A stretch of DNA of 64,000 bases, taken from assembly GCF_041260155.1 (NCBI RefSeq), contig NC_091931.1, positions 33,493,541 through 33,557,540 of the forward strand, in the 5' to 3' direction. Under the pieces are notes generated by a model. That model made no database searches. It was not told the DNA's origin and worked only from the letters and a program-made list of their open reading frames with translations. Position 1 is the stretch's first letter; each line of letters opens with the position of its first letter. Positions 44,460 through 55,653 of the stretch are shown here, one piece after another. The translations under genes and the position numbers were made by a program. The stretch comes from Ptychodera flava (lineage: Eukaryota > Hemichordata > Enteropneusta > Ptychoderidae).

Positions 44460-47400
44460 GGGACAATTCAGAATTTACTTCCAGGGGGAGGGTGGAGGAT
44501 TTTCTATTTTCTGGGTGATTTTTTTCCATGGCCCCCCCCTAGTAAATTATAGAAAAATCTATGGCCCCCCCCCTCATCTTTCATGTTTTTTTTCCATGGC
44601 CCCCCCTAATATATACATGCATGCTTATACATTATAGACATATCCAATCTAACAAGTTGCAGGAACTGCAGTGGACATATAATCGATGATATAACAAATC
44701 ATTTCAGGGTTATGTGACTATAAAAAGAATGATTTGCAGGGACTGCAAGTGGCACACTTTTGGAAAGGGTAGCAATAAACATATCTGGTTGTAAATTTCT
44801 GAAGAAAAGTTAATTACTAAATATGAATACTTTTTTCATTATGTCTCACTGATAAATATGATGCACACAAAGACAAGCAAAGATGTCAGTTAGAGATAGT
44901 GAACAGAAAATCAGAGGAGCAGATAATTGGCAGAGTGATATATATCTTGAAGTTTAATGGTACATCATTTGCAGATATCCAGATATTTCTGGAAAGTGAG
45001 ATGTACATGTACATGCACACGTTCAGCATACATTTTCATTTGATGATGCTGAATATTTGCAGACTCACGGTGAAAGTTTTAAACATTAGGAATTAAAATT
45101 GGTGAAAGCCAACTTATTTTATATTTTCTCTTTTTTTCTAATTTGGTTGTCATAAGACCAAGTAGCTGCCACTGAAAGCAACAATTGCTGAGGAATATTT
45201 TAGAACATTTCTTGAACAAAAACACTTATCCAAAACATGAATTCACATGTTATTCTGCTCATTCCATTCACAATCCAATGTTCATATTAAAATGCAGATT
45301 ACCCTGTGTAAGTCAAAGTTCACATTTTGTCAGCAGTATTTTTCAAAATTGACAGAGCATTCATATTTCAAATTTTTTTAACAATCTTTAATTTAAAATA
45401 GTCATGATGCACATGTTTTCAGATGACACGAAACAATACATGTTAATTTGTTTTTTTGCCTTTTCTGCCAGCCGCCACTGTGAAATCTTTGATTATACAT
45501 ATCAGAATGAATGGGACACAAAAGTATTAGCATCAATACACAATGTGTAAGCCTATCCACATTTCTCCTAGCCTCATACACACTGAGATCACTTCTTGGA
45601 CTACAGCAAATTTCTTGTGTACACAATATTTCAACAATCCGACACCATAGCATTGATGCAGTGCCACATGATCTTCTGGATGCCCATACAGGATAATTGG
45701 AAAATCAACCTTTTGTAAATTTATCACCATATTTTTTTGACAGTAATACATAATATTTTTATTTTAAACATTAAAAAACTATTCGCGAAAAGCAACTTGA
45801 AGATGAGACGGCCATAAATTTATTTTCAAAAAAGTTTACAGTAGATGTAAGCACTGTAAAAAGTTATGTAGAACATTTAAAAAATTTAGAAAGAAATTGA
45901 TGAGAATGAAACATAGAAAAAAGGAGCAGAAAAGAAGAGAGGATAAAAAATACGAGGACTATGACTGGTTAAAGTTGCTCTTGAGTGGGAACCTTCAAAA
46001 TTTAAACGTAAAAGAATTAAAAAAATACCTTGATAAACATAAATTACCAAAACAAAACAAAATTGAAAGCTGAAAAGTTCAAATTATAACCGCACATATA
46101 CATGCACAACCTTCATTCAATTTAAGAAAGCTGTCAGGGAAAGATATTGTAACAACTTATGTCACAGATGAGTCAGAGTCAGATAGCAGTGACTCTGAAT
46201 TGGAAACCTCTGTCAATGGAGTCATTGAGAGTGATGATGATGGTGTTGGTTCTGAATATGATAGTGACACAGACACTGAACTGACGAAATCCCAGAGAAC
46301 CAACGTGACCATGTTACTTTAAGAAGTGGCAGAGTAGCAAGTCGTTTTGTTTTGAATTAAGGTGGAGCTGTATGTTGCCAACACAGTTTTTTTCAAAGCA
46401 ATATTTCTCATCAAAGATGACAAGGAAACCCCCTCATACCATATATTTTCAAAAAGCAGAGACTCTAAAGTTAAGTATGGTAGCAGTAGTTTACTCAAAG
46501 GATGAAGTGGGTGTATATTTGGGGTAAAAAACCTCAATTTTGGTATTAATGATAAAAATTAATTTAAATCAAAAACTAGACAGTATTTTCTGAAATGTAA
46601 TATTTCACTTGAAAGGAGAGTATATGTAGAAAAAAACAACTATTTTATTTGGCATTATCCATCCTCATTTTAAAATTGTAGGGGTTAAAGACTGACACAC
46701 TAATAATTGATTAAAATCATGATCAGCAAAATTAAAATGCCTCTTATTAAAAATGTAAGAGCTTTATTGCCAAACAAAACCAATTGATAGTCGTTGTGTT
46801 ATATAGCATGTAAAAAACATAATGTGAAATTTCAGAAAATTTGACCCAGCCGGAGTGGAGTTAAATTCTTTGGAAATTTTGAAATTGGGAGGCAAAAGAA
46901 GCCAAGAAATCGGGTGATTTGCATACATTTGCATAAATTAACACTTCTTTATCATACAACTTTCAACTGCTTTACAAGCTACAAGGTAAACCCAACCTTA
47001 AAAAGACATTTGCTGTAATTTTTAGCATTTGTTCAATGTTCATCTCTGTGTATAAGCATTTGTTTGTTATTCTATCACTACATAGAACACCCAATGCTGT
47101 ATTTAGCAACATACCAGTGTGAACATAAATGACCATTGTTATTGTTGATAAATGAATTCTAGTCTGGACTTGATCCGAGATCTCTTTTCAACAAAAACAA
47201 CCCTGACTGTTCACTGTATGGTTTGTGTTGACATGCTAAATACTGGACATTTCATGACGCTTCAGGGAGGAGAACAAGATACTGCAGTAGATGCATAAAA
47301 CAAAACCACTGTGAATATTACCGAATTTGGCAGCTAAAGGAGTTTAACTAAACATGTTGAGTTTATCTGTCACCCAGGTAGCGCCTATGGTTCTCTTTTG

Positions 47401-47564
47401 TAGAGATCAGAAATTCTGGGCAAATATTGATGTTTTTTTTCCTTGGCCCCCCCTAAAAGATTGTGGTATTTTTGTCTGGCCCCCCTAAATTTTCGTGGGA
47501 AAAATGGGTGGCCCCCCCCTGAAAATCCTCCACCCCCCCCTGGAAGTAAATTCTGAATCGTCCC
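44460..47564. mobile_element. 3.1-kb Harbinger-like element with coding remnant
   Basis: The left end is GGGACAATTCAGAATTTACT and the inverted right end is AGTAAATTCTGAATCGTCCC. TTA lies immediately outside both (44457-44459 and 47565-47567). Each end continues into CATGGCCCCCCC(T)-type repeats with a 30-45 bp spacing. The interior holds a broken gene (45775-46322). No DDE transposase was recognised. The other short open frames show no family. Confidence 0.8.
45775..46322 (+). pseudogene. Broken transposon gene with SAP-like segment
   Basis: Frame 1 reads INLFSKKFTVDVSTVKSYVE and then HLKNLERN before a stop at about 45900. One frame over, reading resumes from MKHRKKEQKRREDKKYEDYD, then WLKLLLSGNLQNLNVKELKK and YLDKHKLP. 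A TGA (about 46072) is followed by VQIITAHIHAQ, an acidic serine-rich stretch (TDESESDSSDSELE) and TAA. The L-V-EL-YL-HKL..I..AH spacing resembles a SAP-type helix-extension-helix, which would bind DNA; that is inference. At least one frameshift and one in-frame stop make it non-functional. A related fragment is at 61892. Confidence 0.5.
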
Positions 47565-47639
47565 TTAGATTTATTCAAATTGTAACAAAATCAGCAATAT
47601 TATATTAAGGTTTGTTGTTTGTTTTTTTTTTGGGGGGGG

Positions 47640-47930
47640 GTCAAAATATCATCATCATTTGATTGCTTTGCAATTTGGTATGCAGGTCCTCAGGGTTGAT
47701 CTGAGTCAGAGTTGTTTAAATTGTGATGAAATCTGCAATAGTGTTTTCTTTCAGCAATTTTGCCATATTTTGGTCAAGAAACTTTCAATGATTTCTTTGA
47801 GAATCAGCTTGTGCAATTGTTTTGAAATTGGTACGCAGGTCCACTAGATCGACTTTGGTCAAATGTGCTCTATTCTGGGCTAAATCTGCATTTATACTGT
47901 ACTTTCAGTCTTTTTTTTGCTGTTTTTAGG
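47640..47930 (-). repeat. Fragment of the 145-bp satellite, inverse orientation
   Basis: GCAATTTGGTATGCAGGTCC, CAATTTTGCCATATTTTGGT and GAAATTGGTACGCAGGTCC are diverged reverse complements of phrases in the 31780 array. About two units remain. It adjoins the right end of the 3.1-kb element. Confidence 0.55.
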
Positions 47931-48430
47931 GGTCCGTGTTCAGTACAATAAAGATGACCTGGAATGGTTGTTATGTCAAGTAGAGAATCTGATGCCATTG
48001 CATACAAGTAACAAGTAAGACGATAGTTGTCTTCATACAGCATAACAACGATTTTGCAGTACATCAGTGAAAAAAAAAATTGTATCTTTGTTTTTAACCT
48101 TGCTCACTTAACTTTTAAGAGTGTTCTTGAGATATAAATGCATGTTTATTTTGTCTCTATGATTGTGTATTTGAAACTAAATGAGTCTCATAATGGACAG
48201 AACTTCCTAAAAATTTCATTTTTTAATAGTTAGGAATGTAAACACTGAGACAATGTTTCTGACACTTTAAATTTATTGACACCCCCTATACAGCTAAACC
48301 TATTGAAATCTACCTTATAGGGTTTACCCAAGAACCATTGCGTCAGCGACATATCTGAAGTTCCTTATAGTTCTTTGCCAGCTTGTCCACCATCTTTTAT
48401 GTATACATGCGCAGTTTTGTGGAAGTTATA

Positions 48431-48466
48431 ATGGTTGATTTTGAGCAGACTGCTGGTGTAGAGTTG
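48431..48466 (+). other. Candidate short first coding exon (12 codons)
   Basis: ATG GTT GAT TTT GAG CAG starts MVDFEQTAGVEL and ends at a strong donor, GTTG|GTAAGTAATA. It is the best donor-bearing ATG I see upstream of the zinc-finger array on the same strand. A link to that gene is not shown, because the frame directly after the acceptor at 52736 meets stops. Confidence 0.2.
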
Positions 48467-48794
48467 GTAAGTAATACGATGTAATCATTTGTAAGTTGTA
48501 CGTGTTTGCTTTATCTTTATTTTTGGTCATGTTTGTCATGCATAGACCTTAATTAGCCTGATACCACACGAATGCGACGCGACTGTTAAAGTGATTGATG
48601 AATGGCAAGTTGAACAAAACAGCGTTAGGGCCACAGTTCATAAAAGCAGTTAGCTTCTTTCATGTTTGAATTTTGTTGGCCAGAGATTTTTATGGTTGCA
48701 TATTGTGTTAAAAGTAAGTTGTTAGATAATACAGCTTTCTCTATGGATGACAAAAATAAGCAGATGGCTAATTTGCATATATTTTACATTAAAC

Positions 48795-48816
48795 CATAGA
48801 CCCTCGAGGGTCTATG
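48795..48816. repeat. 22-bp perfect palindrome
   Basis: The left half is CATAGACCCTC and the right half is its exact complement, meeting at an XhoI-type CTCGAG centre. No longer element is visible around it. Confidence 0.7.
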
Positions 48817-49131
48817 ATTAAACCTACCGACTCTTTTCTTTGCTCTGAACCATTTTGACAGTCAACAACACAGCACACTATCACAGAATGGAAAAACGTT
48901 CCTGTTCTGAGCTAACTTGTGTTTATGATACATGAAATAGCTACAGATAGATTCACCCAGGTCAGTGCCATATGAACAATCCATGTTTAATACCATGGTT
49001 GTGCACTTTTTAAAAGCTTGAATCTCAAGCGTTGTACTATACATGTTTTCCATGACTCTCAGCTGAAAGTTTTCACAATAGCAAGAAAGTATCTGATTTG
49101 CTGCAACCTAGTCACACGAATCTCAATACAT

Positions 49132-50008
49132 CAGTCCGGGTTATGTCCATATAGAGGATAGTAGGGAAGAGCCAATGGCGTACCGTATATGTAATGAAAT
49201 TAAGGCAAGAACCAATCACGTACTGTATATGTAATAAGGGTCAAAGGTTACGTTGGTTCACTTTGTTCAGATAGCGATGTGACCGGACAGATCCACCGAT
49301 CGAGTGAGACTGTTGGCTACCCGGAAGTATCTTAGCTCCAGTCGATTGGCGACGTTCTACCGTGTTAAAAATTGTAAGATTTCTTCAGGAATAGTTTTCT
49401 AAGTTTCTTTACCCTTGACCATATTCGACAAAGAGTTATTGGACGTTTTTCGTTCTCTTTTCCAGCTTTTGGTTAACTTCTCGGCGATTGTTCCGGCGCG
49501 CGTTTTTCTGAGCAAAGGGTCAATCGTACCGGGAAATGCATGGTGATCGAAAAAATCGTGCTCCATCGTGCTCCGATGACCGACTAAAACAGTTGACCCA
49601 TCTTTGCAAAGCTTGAAACATTCTCCATACTGCAGATTACAAGGTTAAATTGAAATTTGACCAAAAATAGGCGATATTTGGCGACAAATAACTTACTGTA
49701 GATTTACAAGGGTCAAATACTGATTTCTAGGAGTCGTACCCGCCAGGAAATTCATCCAAATAAGTAATTTTCAATGTACTAATCACTTGTATCGGTCACC
49801 ATCTCGACCGTACTAAACATTGTGAGTAACGTCTACATCTAAAAACTACCAAGTGCTAAAAGTAAAGGGCGAAATCAAGCCGAAAAGTTCCAAAATCGTT
49901 GCAATGTACGAGCCCAGGTTTGCATGGTTAATTATTCGTGACGTTGGTGGCGGCAGGTTCGCTGATTGGTCAATCGTAATATCCTCTCTATGGACATAAC
50001 CCGGACTG
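49132..50008. mobile_element. 877-bp inverted-repeat element with TACAT flanks
   Basis: CAGTCCGGGTTATGTCCATA at the left is inverted as TATGGACATAACCCGGACTG at the right, with about 30 bp of terminal identity. TACAT is directly repeated outside (49127-49131 and 50009-50013). The interior has an unusually CG-rich segment (49230-49560) and no coding frame. The CAG ends suggest hAT, but a 5-bp duplication does not fit, so classification is open. Confidence 0.65.
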
Positions 50009-50130
50009 TACATGCCATGGCATCATTTTCAGTGTTGACAGCAAGGATAATCTGCCAGGCCAGAATGGCAACGACTAACATGCTTGGTAGGACAATTTTG
50101 ATCCCTTTTTGGATGGTGTGAACAGGGTCA

Positions 50131-51682
50131 TTCCACAGTAAAGTGCAACCACTTTGTGACAATAAGGTCAAAAATTAAATTCATTAATCTGAATCTAAAA
50201 GTTGAGTGGGTGGACAGTACTACAGGTGTGTCATCTAAAAATATTTTTTTTAAGATAAATAATTTCTTTGTTTAAGGAAGAGAGCAAATTGTCGCGGCAA
50301 CAGTAACGCGTGTAACATGGACAGACATGACATTGTATTGTATTTGATCACATGTATGCCATTATGATCCCTGTGCCAAGTTTGAAAGAAACACAGTAGT
50401 CTACAAGAACTAGAAACACACTTCAGAAGATATTTCAATCTGAAATATTATCAGAAGAGGAGGATATCTGATGCAGTGTTATGGCAACTATCAACGTACG
50501 TAACATGGACAGACACTGGATTGGCTTTATACACAAATTGTGTGTTTTCCAATCTGAATGAATGTACTTGATTGATTTGTATCTGTATATGTCATGACAA
50601 AGTGAAATACCTCAGAATTATGAAGTGAATTGTCATAAATTGGCTCTGTGGATAATCATATAGACAACAGAGGGAAGACCCCTGTATTGTCTATGGGATA
50701 ACGTATGTAACATTGGACAGACATCATCAGTTCTGTCCAATATTTTCATAAACGATATGGGCATCTGAGGTGCATCAATAGTTGTAAAGAAAGCTTTCAG
50801 TAACTTTCTGATACAGATAGAATTGTCACACTAAAAACAAATTAACATTATTCTATCCAGTATTTAATTAAACTACAATTACTTCCACGCGCGTAACACC
50901 GGTAACGCGTGTAACAAGGAGGACAGACATCCTGCCATTCAGGTGCTCTCAGTAATGGTGGCCATTGGTTTATATTCAATTGCGCCATAATACATGAAAC
51001 TTAGGGCACCCTCAAATGACAACATTTCAGCAATGTATACCAAAAGAATTTTTTTTAAATCTTGATTTTGGAAATGAGGTAACGCGCGTAACATGTGGAC
51101 AGACGCCTTCCAGAAATATTTTTAACTGCAAGAGAACCCAAGCTTCAATAAAGACAGAATAAAGAATGATACATAGTGGAAGATTTCATTGTTAGTCTGA
51201 GTCAAATGTATGAGTGGTTTATTGCAGCTTACAGCCTTCACTATATTTATTGTTGTCATATTATCAATTCGCATAGAGTTGGACAGACATAGTTACGTAC
51301 GTTGCCAATATTTTTTGGCATAATATTTGGCCCTTTCCCTAGTGTTTTTTTTTCCAAGAATAAATTTAGTTCGTAATTGCTTATAATACATTACTACTTT
51401 GCATTTGAAATCAATTCAAATAGTATCAATATTGTAAATATCCCTTCCTAATGTAACAGGGGTACAAAATGTCACAAAATGGTGAGCAAATAGAGGCCAT
51501 ATTTACAAAGATAAAAATCTATAATTTTTGTTGAGCTGGACATACAGCTTTAATATTATTTTTTATATATGCTCATATGTAGTACTTACTAAAAATAATA
51601 TCATTCTGTGTGAATGCTGTTATCATTGAAAAAGCTAGAGCTCCAAAATTGGGAATGTCAAATGTTGCGCTTTACTGTGGAA
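50131..51682. mobile_element. 1.55-kb inverted-repeat element with ~195-bp internal repeat
   Basis: The ends are TTCCACAGTAAAGTGCAAC and inverted GTTGCGCTTTACTGTGGAA. Inside, TAACGCGTGTAACATGGACA-GACAT or a close variant recurs at about 50303, 50492, 50696, 50887, 51079 and 51278, a spacing of 189-204 bp, while the sequence between is far less conserved. There is no coding frame. No target duplication was recognised. Confidence 0.65.
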
Positions 51683-52735
51683 AGACTCAACAGTGAACTG
51701 GCATGTGCATTGGCTGCATGTAAAAGCAACTTAACTTTCCAAGATCAAATGGTCCATATCTTGTGAAAACAACAACATAGCAGTGAAAATTGTAATAGTC
51801 ATCTGTAAAAAACTCTTCACAAATGAAAGGATAATCGCTGAAACATCTGAATTGCATGTTTAGAAGATGACAACCTACAGTGTGAATGTAAATGAACAAG
51901 TGGCTGACATGACTGTGGAGTTCGACTATTCTATTTAGGTAAAGGGGGCTGGAGGGACAGAATCATAAAAGTATTGGAAAATATGATATTTTCCTTTGAA
52001 TGATGCTGTCACAGGAACTTTAATGCCCCATTATTTGAACATCTTTCAATAGTTTCTTTGATCTGAGAAGTAATTTTACCAACTGTAAAGACACAATATA
52101 CTCTAAAATCAGTGGGGGGGGGGAGAGGTTATACTTGGATGAGTACGGTAGTACTTTGGCAACACACTCCCCAGAAGTAAAACAATTTACCGCAGTGCAA
52201 CAGAACATTGTAGAACAAAGTGAATGAATGTTACAAATATCAAGTTGCTAGTGTTGCGATTATTTTGACTGTCTGAGTTGCCAGTGAGTGAATCATTTCG
52301 CCATTTTGCTGTGTGGTGAACGGTAACATGAACACTTATTTGCGTATTTACAAACAGCTTTAAATGTCCTGTGTTTACATCAAACATAAGTATGAATTAT
52401 CATAACAAGAAGTATCAACCATATGTAAGCAGAAACAAATTAATATAAACACCTATATTTTGGTTATTTTTTATTCTAAACCATGTTTTAAAGATTCATT
52501 ATTGCACAGTGGTCATTTATGTAATACGTTGATGTTAATAGGTACGAAATATTTTGTAGCTAAACTGCATTTCTTTGTAGGCACAAACTATTTTGTTAAC
52601 TAACTGAAAACTGTCATATGCAAATTGTATGACTTCTTCAGGAGTTATGAACTTTGTTATTTATCTCTAGTTCATTGAATGGGATACAAGATATTTTCAT
52701 ATTTTAATGTACATTACTGTTTTTTATATCTTCAG
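51683..52735. other. Stretch without supported gene
   Basis: AT-rich sequence with only short frames. A pyrimidine tract ending TTTTTTATATCTTCAG at 52735 looks like a splice acceptor leading into the zinc-finger exon. Confidence 0.4.
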
Positions 52736-52904
52736 ATGTGTCCCTTATCCCTCTCACACCCAGATTCAAGAGGGCTATATTAGACTTCAGTGATCATTGT
52801 ATAAAAACAACCCTTGTGATGACATTGGACGTGACTAATTGAGAATACAACTATATCCAAAGGCAAGACATTTATGCTGAGAATATGGGAAAAACATTGC
52901 AAGA

Positions 52905-53124
52905 TTAAGATCTGAGGAATTACATCAGAGTGGATGCAAAGAATGTTCTGGAACTTTAACAATAACAAGTCAAGGCAGTATTGAAAATCACATCAGAATT
53001 CACACAGGTGAAAGATCCTCTGGATGCATAGATTGTGGCAAAACTTTTGTAAAGCACAGCAATTTGGAGAGCCACATGGATTAAAAAACTTTTGGATGCA
53101 AAGAGTTAATTGTGAAACATTCAG
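52905..53124 (+). pseudogene. Degenerate zinc fingers upstream of the main array
   Basis: One frame reads CKECSGTLTITSQGSIENHI followed by RIHTGE, then CIDCGKTFVKHSNLESHMD and a stop. The next finger (CKE..VKHFRCQSTVDTQ) lies in a different frame from the ORF starting at 53125. The 5' fingers have thus picked up stops and frameshifts, and the natural start of the gene is not preserved here. Confidence 0.6.
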
Positions 53125-55653
53125 ATGTCAGAGCACAGTGGATACACAATGCATACTGGTGAAACGCCATATGAATGCAAAGAATGTGGTAAAAAACATT
53201 TGTACAGCAAAAGGGATGTGAGTTTCCACTTTCTAGTCAACAAAGGGGAAAATTTTGAATGCAAAGAATGCGGAGGAAAGTTCAGAGATCAATTCACACT
53301 GAATAAACACAAAAGAATTCATACTGGTGAAAGGCCATTTGAATGCAAAGAATGTGGTAAAACATTTCTGCAGAACGACACTTTGAATCGCCACTTTCTT
53401 ACCCACACAGGTGAAAAATCATTTCACTGCAAACAGTGTGGGAAAATGTTTAGGCAAAAATCATCATTAGATAGGCACAAAAGAATCCATACGGATAAAA
53501 GACCGTTTGAATGCAAACAATGTGGTAAAACATTTAGACAGAAAAGCTATTTGAGCTTGCACTCTAATATTCACACAGGTGAAAAATCATTTCCCTGCAA
53601 ACAATGTGGTAAAATGTTCAAACAAAAATCATCACTACATATGCACACAAGAATCCACAGATGTGAAAGACCATTTGAATGCAAAGAATGTGGTAAAACA
53701 TTTATACAGAAAATCGATTTGAATGTGCACTTTCTTAGCCACACAGGTGAAAAACCATTTCACTGCAAACAATGTGGTAAAATGTTCAAACGAAAATCAG
53801 AACTAGATACACACAAAAGATTCCACACAGGTGAAAAGCCCTTTCAATGCAAAGAATGTGGTAAAAAATTTCGACATCACCAAACTCTGAATGCGCACAA
53901 AAGACATCATACTGATGAAAGGCCATATGAATGCAAAGAATGTGATAAAACATATGTACTGAAAAGGGATTTGAAAAGACACTTTCAAATCCACACAGGT
54001 GAAAAACCATTTGAATGCAAAGAATGTGGTAAAACATTTATACAGAAAATCGATTTGAATGTGCACTTTCTTAGCCACACAGGTGAAAAACCATTTCACT
54101 GCAAACAATGTGGTAAAATGTTCAAACGAAAATCAGAACTAGATACACACAAAAGATTCCACACAGGTGAAAAGCCCTTTCAATGCAAAGAATGTGGTAA
54201 AAAATTTCGACATCACCAAACTCTGAATGCGCACAAAAGACATCATACTGATGAAAGGCCATATGAATGCAAAGAATGTGATAAAACATATGTACTGAAA
54301 AGGGATTTGAAAAGACACTTTCAAATCCACACAGGTGAAAAACCATTTGAATGCAAAGAATGTGGCGAAAAGTTTAGAGATCAAAGCACACTCAATAGAC
54401 ACAAAATAGTCCATACTGGTGAAAGGCCATATGAATGCAAAGAATGTGGTAAAACATTTGCATGGAAAAGCAATTTGAACAGACACTCTCTTATCCACAA
54501 AAGTGAAAAATTATTTGAATGCAAAGAATGTGGTAAAACGTTTGCATGGAAAAGCAATTTGAACAGGCACTCTCTTATCCACAAAAGTGAAAAATTATTT
54601 GAATGCAAAGAATGTGGTAAAAGCTTCAAATATCAAAGTGTATTGAATACACACAAAATAGTTCATACCAGAGAAAAGCCATTTGAATGCAAAGAATGTG
54701 GTAAAACATTTGTACGCAAAAGCTATTTGAATGGCCATATTCCACACCACACAGGTGAAAAATCATTTCACTGCAAACAGTGTGCGAAAATGTTTAGGCA
54801 AAAATCATCAGCAGATAGGCACAAAAGAATCAATACAGATGAAAGACCGTTTGAATGCAAACAATGTGGTAAAACATTTGAACAGAAAAGCCATTTGAGC
54901 TTGCACTCTAATATCCTTACAGGTGAAAAATCATTTCCCTGCAAACAATGTGGTAAAATGTTCAAACAAAAATCATCACTACATATGCACACAAGAATCC
55001 ACAGATGTGAAAGACCATTTGAATGCAAAGAATGTGGTAAAACATTTATACAGAAAATCGATTTGAATGTGCACTTTCTTAGCCACACAGGTGAAAAACC
55101 ATTTCACTGCAAACAATGTGGTAAAATGTTCAAACGAAAATCAGAACTAGATATACACAAAAGATTCCACACAGGTGAAAAGCCCTTTCAATGCAAAGAA
55201 TGTGGTAAAAAATTTCGACATCACCAAACACTGAATGTGCACAAAAGACATCATACTGGTGAAAGGCCATATGAATGCAAAGAATGTGATAAAACATATG
55301 TACTGAAAAGGGATTTGAAAAGACACTTTCAAATCCACACAGGTGAAAAACCATTTGAATGCAAAGAATGTGGCGAAAAGTTTAGAGATCAAAGCACACT
55401 CAATAGACACAAAATAGTCCATACTGGTGAAAGGCCATATGAATGCAAAGAATGTGGTAAAACGTTTGCATGGAAAAGCAATTTGAACAGGCACTCTCTT
55501 ATCCACAAAAGTGAAAAATTATTTGAATGCAAAGAATGTGGTAAAAGCTTCAAATATCAAAGTGTATTGAATACACACAAAATAGTTCATACCAGAGAAA
55601 AGCCATTTGAATGCAAACGATGTGGTAAAACATTTGACAGAAAAGCCATTTGA
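53125..55653 (+). CDS. C2H2 zinc-finger array protein, 842 aa, 29 finger units
   Basis: An open frame of 842 codons is built almost wholly of 28-residue Krueppel-type units (FECKECGKTF.....L..H...HTGEKP). I count 29 full units plus a truncated one. Unit 1 has lost its second histidine, as have units 20 (RHKRINT) and 21 (LHSNILT); the others keep Cys2His2. Such arrays bind DNA in the nucleus. No KRAB, SCAN, BTB or ZAD domain is seen. The nominal ATG lies inside a degenerate finger, so the true start is probably lost or upstream. Units 7-10 and 11-14 are a perfect 336-bp tandem duplication. The frame ends because one A is missing (CATTTGACAG against CATTTGAACAG in the sister unit at about 54878), after which fingers continue in another frame. 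It may be a recently disabled gene that still has a long ORF. Confidence 0.75.
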   Translation: MSEHSGYTMHTGETPYECKECGKKHLYSKRDVSFHFLVNKGENFECKECGGKFRDQFTLNKHKRIHTGERPFECKECGKTFLQNDTLNRHFLTHTGEKSFHCKQCGKMFRQKSSLDRHKRIHTDKRPFECKQCGKTFRQKSYLSLHSNIHTGEKSFPCKQCGKMFKQKSSLHMHTRIHRCERPFECKECGKTFIQKIDLNVHFLSHTGEKPFHCKQCGKMFKRKSELDTHKRFHTGEKPFQCKECGKKFRHHQTLNAHKRHHTDERPYECKECDKTYVLKRDLKRHFQIHTGEKPFECKECGKTFIQKIDLNVHFLSHTGEKPFHCKQCGKMFKRKSELDTHKRFHTGEKPFQCKECGKKFRHHQTLNAHKRHHTDERPYECKECDKTYVLKRDLKRHFQIHTGEKPFECKECGEKFRDQSTLNRHKIVHTGERPYECKECGKTFAWKSNLNRHSLIHKSEKLFECKECGKTFAWKSNLNRHSLIHKSEKLFECKECGKSFKYQSVLNTHKIVHTREKPFECKECGKTFVRKSYLNGHIPHHTGEKSFHCKQCAKMFRQKSSADRHKRINTDERPFECKQCGKTFEQKSHLSLHSNILTGEKSFPCKQCGKMFKQKSSLHMHTRIHRCERPFECKECGKTFIQKIDLNVHFLSHTGEKPFHCKQCGKMFKRKSELDIHKRFHTGEKPFQCKECGKKFRHHQTLNVHKRHHTGERPYECKECDKTYVLKRDLKRHFQIHTGEKPFECKECGEKFRDQSTLNRHKIVHTGERPYECKECGKTFAWKSNLNRHSLIHKSEKLFECKECGKSFKYQSVLNTHKIVHTREKPFECKRCGKTFDRKAI

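Noticed and set aside
45402..45751. Two overlapping minus-strand ORFs inside the 3.1-kb element
   Set aside because: I looked for a transposase or other element gene. The frames show no catalytic motif, overlap in different frames and run opposite to the recognised remnant.
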